A DNA stretch of 46,943 nucleotides. It comes from Variovorax sp. E3. GTDB lineage: Bacteria; Pseudomonadota; Gammaproteobacteria; Burkholderiales; Burkholderiaceae_C. A model generated the notes under the pieces. It worked only from the letters and a program-made list of their open reading frames with translations, was not told the origin of the DNA and ran no database searches. Location: positions 1 through 46,943 of the forward strand of contig NZ_MOWM01000047.1 in the NCBI RefSeq assembly GCF_016082275.1, read 5' to 3'. Shown here piece by piece: positions 20,597 through 29,234 of this stretch (position 1 is its first letter; the number at the start of each line of letters is the position of its first letter). Position numbers and translations under genes: made by a program.

Positions 20597-21523
20597 ATGA
20601 CCCGCATGGAACCCTTGCGCAAGATCGAGGCCGGTGTGCTCGAAGTCGCGTACTTCGAGGCCGGCCCCGCCGACGGCCCGCCGGTGCTGCTGATGCACGG
20701 CTTTCCGTACGACATCCACACCTACGCCGAAGTCGCGCCCCTGCTCGCGGCGCAGGGCTGCCGCGTGATCGTGCCGTACCTGCGCGGCTACGGCGCCACG
20801 CGCTTCCTGAGCGAGGCCACGCCGCGCTCGGGCGAGCAGGCCGCGCTGGGCGCCGACCTGCTCGCGCTGCTCGACGCATTGAAGATCGAGCGCGCGGTGC
20901 TCGCCGGCTACGACTGGGGCGGCCGCGCGGCCTGCGTGGTCGCGGCGCTGTGGCCCGAGCGCGTGGCGGGGCTGGTGTCCTTCAACAGCTACAACATCCA
21001 GAACATCGCGAAGGCGATGGAGCCCGACACGCCGGCCAACGAACACAGCCTCTGGTACCAGTACTACTTTCACAGCGAGCGCGGCCGCGCCGGGCTCGCC
21101 AAGGACCGCAAGGGTTTCACGAAACTGCTGTGGAAGCTCTGGTCGCCGACGTGGCAGTTCGACGACGCCACCTTCGAGCGCAGCGCCGCCGCCTTCGACC
21201 ATCCTGATTTCGTGGACGTGGTGATCCAGTCGTACCGCCACCGCTTCGGCCTCGTGCCGGGCGACCCGGCCTATGCCGACATCGAACGCCGCCTCGCGGC
21301 GCAGCCCGCCATCGGCGTGCCCACCATCACCTTCGACGGCATCGACGACGGCGTGCGCCCGCCCGCCGAAGCATCGGCCCACGCGCACCGCTTCAGCGGA
21401 TCGCGCTCGCACCGGCTCGTGCCCGGCGTGGGCCACAACATGCCGCAGGAAGCGCCGCGCACCTTCGCCGACGCCGTGCTCGAACTGACACCCGCGCTGC
21501 GCCCCCACAAGAACACCGCATGA
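20597..21523 (+). CDS. Alpha/beta-hydrolase, epoxide-hydrolase-like
   Basis: A 308-residue alpha/beta hydrolase. The oxyanion motif HGFP is at residues 34-37 and the nucleophile elbow GYDWGG puts an aspartate (D106) at the nucleophile position, as in epoxide hydrolases and haloalkane dehalogenases, not a serine. The catalytic base is probably the His in VPGVGHNMPQEAP. It has no signal peptide. It is placed between frmA and fghA, 19 bases after one and overlapping the other by ATGA, so it is very likely part of the same pathway. It may act on the demethylated product or an epoxide intermediate; its substrate is unknown. Confidence 0.85.
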   Translation: MTRMEPLRKIEAGVLEVAYFEAGPADGPPVLLMHGFPYDIHTYAEVAPLLAAQGCRVIVPYLRGYGATRFLSEATPRSGEQAALGADLLALLDALKIERAVLAGYDWGGRAACVVAALWPERVAGLVSFNSYNIQNIAKAMEPDTPANEHSLWYQYYFHSERGRAGLAKDRKGFTKLLWKLWSPTWQFDDATFERSAAAFDHPDFVDVVIQSYRHRFGLVPGDPAYADIERRLAAQPAIGVPTITFDGIDDGVRPPAEASAHAHRFSGSRSHRLVPGVGHNMPQEAPRTFADAVLELTPALRPHKNTA

Positions 21524-22397
21524 CCGACAACACCCCCAAGACCCTTTCCGAGCACCACGCCTTCGGTGGCGTGCAGAGCTTTCACGAGCACCGCTCGCAC
21601 GAAATCGGCCTGCCGATGCGTTTCTCGGTCTACATGCCGCCGCAGGCCGCGAACGGGCCCGTGCCCGCCCTGCTCTACCTCGCGGGCCTGACCTGCAATG
21701 AGGAGACCTTCGCGGTGAAGGCCGGCGCGCAGCGCATGGCCGCGAGCCTGGGCCTGGCGCTGATCGCGCCCGACACCAGCCCGCGCGGCGCGGAGGTCGA
21801 GAGCCTTCCGGGCGCCGAGACAACTGGGACTTCGGCATCGGCGCCGGCTTCTACCTCGACGCGCTCGCCGAGCCGTGGGCCACGCACTGGCGCATGGAAA
21901 GCTGGATCGTCCATGAGCTGCTGGTGCTGGTGGCGAAGCACTTCGCCATCGACGGCCACCGCATCGGCATCTTCGGCCACTCGATGGGCGGCCACGGCGC
22001 GCTCACGCTCGCGCTGCGGCACCCGGGGCGCTTCAAGTCGCTGTCGGCCTTTGCGCCGATCTGCGCGCCCACGCAGTGCCCGTGGGGCGAGAAGGCTTTC
22101 GCCGGTTACCTGGGCGCACCCGGCGACGACCGCGCGCAGTGGCTCGCGCACGACGCCAGCGCGCTCATGAAGTCGCAGGTGGCGGCGCCGTACCCGCAAG
22201 GCATCCTCATCGACCAGGGCCTGAGCGACAAATTCCTGGCCGAGCAACTGCACCCCGAGGTGTTCGAGGCCGCCTGTTTTGCCGCCGGCCAGCCGCTCAC
22301 GCTGCGCCGCCACGCGGGCTACGACCACGGCTACTACTTCATCCAGAGCTTCATGGCCGACCACATCGCGCACCACGCGCAAAGCCTGCACGCCTGA
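21520..22397 (+). CDS. fghA: S-formylglutathione hydrolase, one frame break at about 21819
   Basis: A serine esterase (esterase D family) that splits S-formylglutathione into formate and glutathione, the step after FrmA. Landmarks: LLYLAGLTCNEETFAVKAGA, APDTSPRG, the nucleophile elbow GHSMGGHGA with serine 155, and the C-terminal HAGYDHGYYFIQSFMADHI containing the catalytic His. The frame breaks in GAG[G]AC near 21819; one added G restores PGAEDNWDFGIGAGFYLDAL and a 292-residue protein, close to family size. The break falls in invariant sequence, so sequence error is favoured. The start overlaps the preceding hydrolase stop. Confidence 0.95.
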
Positions 22398-22424
22398 TCG
22401 ACCTCGGCGGCCCCGCGCCGTATC

Positions 22425-22928
22425 ATGGTTCGCATGTCCGCCGCCCAAATTCCCGCCTTTCATCTGCGGACGCGCGAAGGCAGCGCCGAAGAGAACATGG
22501 TGCTGGCCGGTATCTGGCGGCGGGCCTGGATCGCGGCCAACCGGGACGTTCCGTACATCGAGCCGATCGCGCACTGGCTGCGCCGCGTGCAGACCGAGTT
22601 CGGCCCGCCCGCCGAGGTGGTGCTGGCCGAGCGCGAGGGGCAGGTGCTGGCGTTCATGGTGCTGCTGGAGCGGCGCGAATACGTGGCCCAGCTCTTTGTC
22701 GAACCCCACTTGCGCAACCAGGGCCTGGGCAAGGCGCTGCTCGACGAGGCCTGCGTGCGCATCCCGACCGGCTGGCGGCTGCACGTGGCCACCACCAACA
22801 CCGCGGCGCAGCGCTTCTACGAGCGCTACGGCCTGGAGCGCGGCGCGGTCGACCGCCACCCCAGCAGCGGCCGCGAACGCATCGCCTACCATTGGTCGCC
22901 CTCGCGCCCGCCGTGGCGCGTGGGCTGA
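22425..22928 (+). CDS. GNAT-family N-acetyltransferase
   Basis: A 167-residue acetyltransferase fold. The acetyl-CoA loop is LFVEPHLRNQGLGKALLDEA, and the later HVATTNTAAQRFYERYGLERG is the usual beta5-alpha4 region. No substrate can be named. The ATG at 22434 would shorten it by three residues; neither start has a clear ribosome site. It lies 28 bases after fghA and could be read through from that operon, but nothing links it functionally. Confidence 0.85.
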   Translation: MVRMSAAQIPAFHLRTREGSAEENMVLAGIWRRAWIAANRDVPYIEPIAHWLRRVQTEFGPPAEVVLAEREGQVLAFMVLLERREYVAQLFVEPHLRNQGLGKALLDEACVRIPTGWRLHVATTNTAAQRFYERYGLERGAVDRHPSSGRERIAYHWSPSRPPWRVG

Positions 22929-22953
22929 TTTCCTCCCACGATTCCCAGCCCCC

Positions 22954-23343
22954 ATGCGCATCGACCACATCGCACTCTGGACCACCGATCTCGAACGCTG
23001 CAAGCGCTTCTACGCCGACTACTTCGGTGCCGTCACGGGCCAGGGCTACGTCAACCCGGCCAAGGGCTTTGCCTCGTGCTTCCTGAGCCTGGGCGACGGC
23101 GCACGCATCGAGGCCATGACCACCAGCACGCTCTCGCCGGTCGCGGCCGAAGCCGGCGCGCAGCGCATGGGCTGGACGCACCTGGCCATCAGCGTGGGCT
23201 CCGACGCGGCGGTCGACGCGCTCACGCAGCGCCTGAAGGCCGACGGCTACCCGCTGCTCGACGGCCCGCGCCGCACCGGCGACGGCTACTACGAGAGCGT
23301 GGTGCTCGACCCGGACGGCAACCGCATCGAGATCACGGCATGA
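22954..23343 (+). CDS. VOC-family (glyoxalase-like) metalloprotein
   Basis: A 129-residue protein with two beta-alpha-beta-beta-beta modules. The metal-ligand positions of glyoxalase I are present: H5 (RIDHIAL), E53 (RIEAM), H76 (WTHLAIS) and E126 (NRIEIT). This fits a divalent-metal enzyme such as a glyoxalase/lyase or an isomerase rather than an antibiotic-binding protein. It is shorter than typical glyoxalase I, so the exact reaction is open. It lies 26 bases after the GNAT gene. Confidence 0.85.
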   Translation: MRIDHIALWTTDLERCKRFYADYFGAVTGQGYVNPAKGFASCFLSLGDGARIEAMTTSTLSPVAAEAGAQRMGWTHLAISVGSDAAVDALTQRLKADGYPLLDGPRRTGDGYYESVVLDPDGNRIEITA

Positions 23344-23404
23344 GCGCAGCGCCGGGCCGCCCCAAGCCAGCTCGCACCGCAGTGCGAAGCACGGAGGTTT
23401 TCGA

Positions 23405-23848
23405 GTGAGCGAATTTGTCGACAGCCTGCACGAGGTCTTCGAGCGCCTGGGCCGCATCCGCACGCGCCGCATGTTCGGCGGCCATGGCATCTGGCACGAA
23501 GACCGCATGATCGCCCTCGTGGCCCGCGATACGCTCTACCTGAAGTCCGACGCCGAAAGCGCGCCATTCTTCGACGCGCTCGACCTGCCGCCCTTCACCT
23601 ACGAGCGCCAGGGCCAGTCGATGCCGATGTCGTACCGGCTGGCACCGGCCGACCTGTTCGAGGACCGCCACGAAGCCGCGCTCTGGGGCCGTCGCGCCTA
23701 CGAGGCCGCCTTGCGCTCGGGCCAGCCGCCCAAGCCGAAGAAGACACCGGCGGCCAAAAAGACCGCCGCCCGAAAATCCATCGCGAAGAAGACCCCCGCA
23801 AAGAAAGCCGCAGTGAAGAAAAAGACAACGAAAGCAGCCTCCCGGTGA
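23405..23848 (+). CDS. TfoX N-terminal-domain protein with a lysine-rich histone-like tail
   Basis: Residues 1-105 are a TfoX N-terminal domain (FERLGRIRTRRMFGGHGIW, IALVARDTLYLKSD, SMPMSYRLAPADLFED). The C-terminal TfoX domain is absent, so this is not full-length Sxy. Residues 107-147 are a Lys/Ala/Pro-rich tail with 14 lysines in AAKK/PAKK repeats, like histone H1-like nucleoid proteins. The tail suggests DNA or RNA binding (inference). The GTG start is followed by normal family sequence. The stop overlaps the GTG of the exonuclease gene by four bases, so the two proteins are made together. Confidence 0.85.
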   Translation: MSEFVDSLHEVFERLGRIRTRRMFGGHGIWHEDRMIALVARDTLYLKSDAESAPFFDALDLPPFTYERQGQSMPMSYRLAPADLFEDRHEAALWGRRAYEAALRSGQPPKPKKTPAAKKTAARKSIAKKTPAKKAAVKKKTTKAASR

Positions 23849-24456
23849 GCGACCACAACCCCACGCTCCCGCCCCTGCCCGAGCGCGAACAGATCGCGCT
23901 GCTCGAACCCTTCGAAGGCCTGGGCCTGAAAGACATCGTCGTCGTCGCCACGCTGCAGGACGCCGAGCACGCGGCCTCCGCGCTGCTGGCGGCGGGCATC
24001 GCCGGCTTCGACACCGAATCCAAGCCCACCTTCGCGAAGAACGAAGTCTCGGGCGGTCCGCACGTGGTGCAGTTCTCCACGCGCGACACGGCCTGGCTCT
24101 TTCAGCTGCACCGCACCGAGTGCAATCCGGTGGTGGCCGCGCTCATTGCCTCGACCGAACTGCGCAAGGTCGGCTTCGGCCTGTCGGGCGACATGACGCT
24201 GATCCGCAATCGGCTCAACATCGAGCCGAAGGCGGTGTTCGACATCGACAACGAATTCCGCAAGCGCGGCTACCGCAAGTCGGTCGGCGTGAAGGCGGCG
24301 GTGGCGCTGGTGTTCGACCGCCGCTTCATCAAGTCGCGCAAGGCGACCACCTCGAACTGGGCCAACAGGCAGCTCACCGAGGCGCAGATCCGCTACGCGG
24401 CGAACGACGCCTACGCATCGATCCGCGTGTACGACGCGCTGTTCGCCGGCCGCTGA
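23845..24456 (+). CDS. 3'-5' exonuclease, RNase D/WRN-like (DEDDy)
   Basis: A 203-residue stand-alone DEDDy exonuclease domain. Catalytic residues are D56 and E58 (GFDTESKP), D116 (FGLSGDMTLI) and Y184-x3-D188 (RYAANDAY). There is no HRDC domain, so it is not RNase D itself but a short relative. Two-metal catalysis would remove nucleotides from DNA or RNA 3' ends. It is coupled to the TfoX-domain gene through a GTGA overlap, which suggests a shared nucleic-acid function. Confidence 0.9.
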   Translation: MSDHNPTLPPLPEREQIALLEPFEGLGLKDIVVVATLQDAEHAASALLAAGIAGFDTESKPTFAKNEVSGGPHVVQFSTRDTAWLFQLHRTECNPVVAALIASTELRKVGFGLSGDMTLIRNRLNIEPKAVFDIDNEFRKRGYRKSVGVKAAVALVFDRRFIKSRKATTSNWANRQLTEAQIRYAANDAYASIRVYDALFAGR

Positions 24457-24471
24457 CGGCGCCGCGCGCGC

Positions 24472-25199
24472 TCAGTCGCGCCCGGCCTCGATGATGGCCT
24501 GCGCCAACCGCGTGGGGTTCGAGAAGAACATCTCGTGGCTGCCGGGGCACTCCACCAGCCGGAACAGCCCCAGCCGCTCCGACAGGCGCGGGTGCCATCC
24601 CAGGCTGTGCGGCATCGCCGTGTCCTGCAGGCAATTGACGTACGACTTGCCCAGCGCCAGCGCGGCCAGCGGCTGCTTCAGCCGGATCTTGTCGGTGAAG
24701 GTGCGGTACGGGTGCGGGTTGAGCTTGTCGTAGGCGGCCGTGGCCGTGGCCAGGTCGCGTCGTTGATGAAGGCCTCGCGCCAGATCTCGAAGGGCAAGGT
24801 CACGGCGTTGCCGTTGGCCGCGGCCACGGCGTCGAACATCGCGACGTAGTGCGGCGGCACCATGTCGTTGAGCGACTCGCCGTCCAGCGGCACGAAGGCG
24901 TTGATGTACACCAGCCGCTTCAGCCGCGCGGCGATGCGGTCGGCCACGCCCGAGATCACCATGCCGCCGTAGCTGTGGCCCACGAGGCGCACCTGCGTCA
25001 GGTTCCTGTCCTCGATGTAGCGCACGGCGGACGCGATCGCGTCGTCCAGGCCGGTGTTCGTGCGGTCGTCGCCGGGGTTGTTGCCCGCCAGCGTGGGGCA
25101 GTAGACGGTGTGGCCAGCCGCGCGCAGGCCGTCGGCCACGGCCTCGATTTCAGCGCCGGTGTGCCACGCGCCGTGGACCAGGACATAGGTGTCGGACAT
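24472..25199 (-). CDS. Alpha/beta-hydrolase, EstC/salicylate-esterase-like, one frame break at about 24756
   Basis: Start MSDTYVLVHGAWHTGAEIEA is typical of small cytosolic esterases of the pyrethroid-hydrolase/methylesterase group. The nucleophile elbow is VGHSYGGMV and the catalytic His lies in PGSHEMFFSNP near the C-terminus. The frame breaks at GCG[G]AC (minus strand); one base restores FINDADLATATAAYDKLNPH and a 242-residue protein, the normal family size. An upstream ATG at 25214 would add five residues. It is divergent from arsR across about 140 bases. Substrate unknown. Confidence 0.88.
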
Positions 25200-25302
25200 C
25201 GGAGTCTCTTTCATTGTTGGGACGGAGGAAGACTTTAGAAATAGCCGGGCGCCGCGAATGGCCGATGCCTGCCAGCGCGATGGCCGATTCGTGCCAGCCG
25301 GC

Positions 25303-25337
25303 TTGTTTCGATTCAATTATTCAACGATACTTGAAAT
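25303..25337 (+). promoter_or_regulatory. arsR promoter with overlapping operator
   Basis: TTGTTT (25303-25308) and GATACT (25326-25331) are spaced by 17 bases. The inverted repeat TTCAA-CGATAC-TTGAA (25320-25335) overlaps the -10, as expected for an ArsR operator. The predicted transcription start falls at or next to the ATG at 25338. Confidence 0.55.
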
Positions 25338-25661
25338 ATGGAAGAAAACGATGTTGTCCGTTCCCTGGCCGCGCTGGCCCAGCCCGTTCGCCTGCGGGTG
25401 TTCCGTGCGCTGGTGGTGGCCGGCCCCGCCGGCCTCACGCCCGGCGCGCTGGCCGAATCACTGGAAGTGCCGGGCACCAGCCTGTCGTTCCATCTCAAGG
25501 AGCTGATGCATTCGGGCCTGGTCTCGCAGGAGCGGCAGGGGCGCAACCTCGTCTATCGCGCGGCCTTCGACCAGATGAACGCCCTGCTCGGCTACCTCAC
25601 CGAGAACTGCTGCCAGGGCGAGGCCTGCGCCGTCGAGACACCGTCGGCCTGCGGCTGCTGA
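25338..25661 (+). CDS. arsR: ArsR-family arsenite-responsive repressor
   Basis: A 107-residue winged-helix repressor ([20 protein letters not shown], then [20 protein letters not shown]). The usual ELCVC sensor in the DNA-binding helix is absent. Instead cysteines cluster at the C-terminus: C91, C92 and C97 (ENCCQGEAC) plus C105 and C107. That matches the alternative arsenite site known from Acidithiobacillus-type ArsR proteins. It heads arsRBCH and should repress the operon until As(III) binds. The ATG directly follows the predicted promoter, so the mRNA may be leaderless. Confidence 0.93.
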   Translation: MEENDVVRSLAALAQPVRLRVFRALVVAGPAGLTPGALAESLEVPGTSLSFHLKELMHSGLVSQERQGRNLVYRAAFDQMNALLGYLTENCCQGEACAVETPSACGC

Positions 25662-25668
25662 GGCCGCC

Positions 25669-26960
25669 ATGCCGGCCGCCGTTCTCATCTTCGTCTTCAC
25701 GCTCGTGCTGGTCATCTGGCAGCCGCGCGGCCTGGGCATCGGCTGGAGCGCGTCGCTCGGCGCGGCGATCGCGCTGCTGTGCGGCGTGGTGCATCTTGCC
25801 GACGTGCCGGTGGTCTGGGGCATCGTGTGGAACGCGACCGCCACCTTCGTGGCCGTGATCGTCATCAGCCTGCTGCTCGACGAGGCGGGCTTCTTCGAAT
25901 GGGCCGCGCTGCATGTGGCGCGCTGGGGCGGCGGGCGCGGCCGACGGCTGTTCGCCTTCATCGTGCTGCTGGGCGCGGCGGTGTCGGCGCTGTTCGCCAA
26001 CGACGGCGCGGCGCTGATCCTCACGCCGATCGTGATGGCGATGCTGGTCGCGCTCGGCTTCACCCCGGCCGCCACGCTGGCCTTCGTGATGGCGGCGGGC
26101 TTCATCGCCGACACGGCGAGCCTGCCGCTGATCGTGTCCAACCTCGTGAACATCGTCTCGGCCGACTTCTTCGGCATCGGCTTCAACGCATACGCCTCGG
26201 TCATGGTGCCGGTGAACATCGCGGCGGTGCTCGCGAGCCTGCTGGTGCTGATGCTGTACTTTCGCCGCGGCATCCCGGCGCGCTATGACGTGGCTCGACT
26301 CAAGGCGCCGGCCGATGCGATCCGCGACCCGGCGACCTTTCGCGCGGGCTGGGTGGTGCTGGCGCTGCTGCTCGTCGGCTTCTTCGGGCTCGAGCCGCTG
26401 GGCGTGCCGGTCAGCGCGGTGGCGCCTTCGGCGCGGTGGTGCTGCTGGCGGTGGCGGGGCGCGGCCCCGTGATCGGCATCCGCAAGGTGCTGCGCGGCGC
26501 ACCGTGGCAGATCGTGGTCTTCTCGCTGGGCATGTACCTCGTGGTCTACGGGCTGCGCAACGCCGGGCTCACCCGGCAGATCGCCGCGCTGCTCGACGTG
26601 TTCGCACAGGGCGGCGTCTGGGGCGCGGCCATGGGCACGGGCTTTCTCACGGCGGTGCTGTCGTCGGTCATGAACAACATGCCCACCGTGCTGGTCGGCG
26701 CGCTCTCCATCGACGCGTCGGGCGCCAGCGGCGCGGTGAAGGAAGCCATGGTCTACGCCAACGTGATCGGCTGCGACCTCGGCCCGAAGATCACGCCGAT
26801 CGGCAGCCTCGCCACCCTGCTCTGGCTGCATGTGCTCGCGAAGAAGGGCGTGGCGATCGGCTGGGGCAGCTACTTCAAGTTCGGCATCGTGCTGACCGTG
26901 CCGGTGCTGTTCGCGACGCTCGCGGCGCTGGCGCTCCGACTGAGCCTTCCAATGCCATGA
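25669..26960 (+). CDS. arsB: Arsenite efflux permease ArsB, one frame break at about 26423
   Basis: Inner-membrane As(III)/Sb(III) extrusion permease of the ArsB/NhaD ion-transporter group. Many hydrophobic helices are visible; the family motifs [38 protein letters not shown] and [19 protein letters not shown] are intact. The frame breaks at GTGGCG[G]CC near 26423; adding one G restores [19 protein letters not shown] and 430 residues, equal to known ArsB size within one residue. No arsA follows, so it probably works as a proton-coupled carrier. It starts eight bases after arsR. Confidence 0.94.
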
Positions 26961-26966
26961 CATGAC

Positions 26967-27397
26967 ATGAACGACATCACCATCTATCACAACCCCGCCT
27001 GCGGCACGTCCCGCAACGTGCTCGCGCTGATCCGCAACACGGGCGACGAGCCCACCGTCGTCGAGTACCTGAAGGCGCCGCCCGACCGCGCCACGCTGCA
27101 GCGCCTGATCGCGGCCATGGGCATTCCCGCGCGCGAGCTGCTGCGCCGCAAGGGCACGCCTTACGACGAGCTCGGCCTCGACGACCCGGCATGGAGCGAC
27201 GAGCAGCTGATCGGCTTCATGCTCGCGCACCCGATCCTCATCAACCGCCCGGTGGTGGTGACGCCGCTGGGCACGCGCCTGTGCCGGCCCTCGGAGGCGG
27301 TGCTCGACATCCTGCCGCGCCCGCAGCGGGGTGCGTTTTCCAAGGAAGACGGCGAAGCGTCATCGATGCGAAGGGCCAGCGTGTTGCACGACCCTGA
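26967..27397 (+). CDS. arsC: Glutaredoxin-dependent arsenate reductase ArsC, one frame break at about 27359
   Basis: Reduces As(V) to As(III), using glutathione and glutaredoxin. Cys12 in [11 protein letters not shown] is the nucleophile; R60, R94 (INRP) and R107 (LCRPSE) match the three arsenate-binding arginines of plasmid R773 ArsC in both sequence and number. In the raw sequence the frame runs straight into arsH and looks like a fusion. One missing G in GAAGCG[G]TC explains this: corrected, the protein ends [15 protein letters not shown] with a stop at 27395-27397, the standard ArsC C-terminus, 143 residues. Confidence 0.93.
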
Positions 27398-28100
27398 ACT
27401 GCCGAACCTCGACGGCGACGCCTTTCGCCGGCCCGACCTGTCGTCGCTGCTGCCGGCGGCGCGCGCCACGCACCCGCCGCGCATCCTGCTGCTGTACGGC
27501 TCGCTGCGCGAACGCTCCTACAGCCGGCTGCTGACCGAGGAGGCCGCGCGCCTGCTGCGAGCCATGGGCGCCGAGCCCCGCATCTACGACCCGCGCGACC
27601 TGCCGCCGCCGGACAGCGCGCCCGAAGACCATCCGAAAGTGCGCGAACTGCGCGACCTCGCGCAATGGGCCGAAGGCATGGTGTGGACCTCGCCCGAGCG
27701 GCACGGTGCCATGACCGGGGTCATGAAGGCGCAGGTCGACTGGATCCCGCTGTCGGTCGGCGCGGTGCGCCCCACGCAGGGCAAGACGCTCGCGGTGATG
27801 GAGGTGTCGGGCGGCTCGCAGTCGTTCAATGCCGTGAACCAGCTGCGCGTGCTCGGCCGCTGGATGCGCATGCTCACCATCCCCAACCAGTCATCGGTGG
27901 CCAAGGCCTTCATGGAGTTCGACGAAGCGGGCCGCATGAAGCCCTCGCCGTACTACGAACGCGTGGTCGACGTGATGGAAGAGCTGGTCAAGTTCACGCT
28001 GCTCACGCGCGACTGCGCGGCCCACCTGGTCGACCGCTACAGCGAACGGCGCGAAAGCGCGCAGGCTCTGTCCAGGCGGGTCAACCTGCGCGGCATCTGA
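27366..28100 (+). CDS. arsH: NADPH-dependent FMN reductase ArsH
   Basis: Flavoprotein that oxidises trivalent organoarsenicals to pentavalent forms. The FMN-phosphate loop is [15 protein letters not shown]; the later [20 protein letters not shown] and [17 protein letters not shown] segments and the C-terminal [20 protein letters not shown] are family hallmarks. The start is uncertain: ATG 27366 gives 244 residues, while GTG 27381 or TTG 27384 have an AAGGG site (27371-27375) upstream and give [17 protein letters not shown] starts. All overlap the corrected arsC end, consistent with translational coupling. It is the last gene of the ars operon. Confidence 0.92.
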   Translation: MRRASVLHDPELPNLDGDAFRRPDLSSLLPAARATHPPRILLLYGSLRERSYSRLLTEEAARLLRAMGAEPRIYDPRDLPPPDSAPEDHPKVRELRDLAQWAEGMVWTSPERHGAMTGVMKAQVDWIPLSVGAVRPTQGKTLAVMEVSGGSQSFNAVNQLRVLGRWMRMLTIPNQSSVAKAFMEFDEAGRMKPSPYYERVVDVMEELVKFTLLTRDCAAHLVDRYSERRESAQALSRRVNLRGI

Positions 28101-28108
28101 ACGCGGGC

Positions 28109-29086
28109 TCAGCGCCTGCGCCGCCGCAGCTGGCCGGGCGTGGCCCCCAGGTGCGCGCGGCACTGGCGAATGAAGTGCGACGCATCGGCCAGCCCCACGC
28201 GAAAGCCGATCTCCGCGATGCCCAGCCGGTCGAAGCGCGCGTCGTCCAGCATGCGGCGCGCCACCGCCATGCGAAAACCGGCCAGCGCGGTGGCGAAGGT
28301 GGTGGCGCCGCCGCCGCCCCCGTCTCCCTCGGCCAGGCAGCGGTGCAGGCTGCGCTCCGAAATGCCCAGCCCGCGCGCCACGCTCGCGGCCGTGAGGCCG
28401 GGCTCGGCATGGCGCTCGCGCGTGGCGTCGAGCACACGGCGGCGCATGGCGGTACGCCCTTTTTCGGGCGTTTTGCCCGCCACGCCCCCGGCTGTTCCCG
28501 TTGCCAGTGCCAGCAGGCTGCCGAGCTGGTCGCTCAGCAAGCCCGCGGGCAGCGGCGGCTTCGCGGCAACTTCGGGTGACAGCTGTCGCAGGAACCCGCA
28601 CAGCACCCCACCCCACCCCGCCTGCCCGTCGATGCGGCGCGCCACCTGGTCGCCGGCGTCGGGAATCCATTGGTCGACCCAGGCGGTCGGCAGTTCGAGC
28701 GAGAGCGTGTCGGCCGATTGCAGCAGGTGAAATTCATAGAGCCGGCGCGAATCGACCAGCACCGCGTCGCCCGGCAAGAGGCGCGCGGAGCGGCCGTCCT
28801 GCACCGTCACCCAGGCCGAATCGGTCTTGCACAGCAGATAGAAATAGTTGTGGCGGCTGTGGGCGATGGCATGGCGCGTGCGGTACACGTCCTGCGCGCT
28901 GCCGCGCACCCGGTTCACGACCAGGGGCCCGAGCGGCGCCGACTCCAGCGTGGCGCCGAAGCCGCCGGCCACCGGGGTGGTCACGTCCATTTCCAGAAAA
29001 CCCTCGCACACCGCGCCCACCCAGTAGTCCAGCCGCTGCGCGGGCGGTACGGCGTCGGTGGACCAGCGGTGGATGGCGTCGTTCAT
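28109..29086 (-). CDS. AraC-family transcriptional regulator
   Basis: A 325-residue regulator. The N-terminal two thirds resembles the AraC-binding-like domain (PF14525 type) with [17 protein letters not shown] and the [20 protein letters not shown] stretch. The C-terminal double helix-turn-helix carries [20 protein letters not shown] and [21 protein letters not shown] Gly-rich insertion ([12 protein letters not shown]) sits between the helix-turn-helix motifs, which is unusual. I chose the ATG at 29086 because [20 protein letters not shown] is a normal start; the longer upstream frame overlaps gnd. It is divergent from gnd and convergent with arsH; the target is unknown. Confidence 0.88.
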   Translation of the reverse strand: MNDAIHRWSTDAVPPAQRLDYWVGAVCEGFLEMDVTTPVAGGFGATLESAPLGPLVVNRVRGSAQDVYRTRHAIAHSRHNYFYLLCKTDSAWVTVQDGRSARLLPGDAVLVDSRRLYEFHLLQSADTLSLELPTAWVDQWIPDAGDQVARRIDGQAGWGGVLCGFLRQLSPEVAAKPPLPAGLLSDQLGSLLALATGTAGGVAGKTPEKGRTAMRRRVLDATRERHAEPGLTAASVARGLGISERSLHRCLAEGDGGGGGATTFATALAGFRMAVARRMLDDARFDRLGIAEIGFRVGLADASHFIRQCRAHLGATPGQLRRRRR

Positions 29087-29234
29087 GCGCGCCAACATAC
29101 CGAAGCGGCGCCCGCTTGCCAATCGGGTATAGACCGCCTCCGACGCATGCCCTTTGCCGACCCCGGCAGAATGGCCCTCGAACCAAACCCGTGCGCGGGG
29201 CGTTCCGCGCACGCACATGAGAGAAAGAAGGGCC

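Noticed and set aside
26967..28100. A single 377-residue ArsC-ArsH fusion protein
   Set aside because: The alternative frame contains the exact normal ArsC C-terminus and stop; one missing G at about 27359 explains the join.
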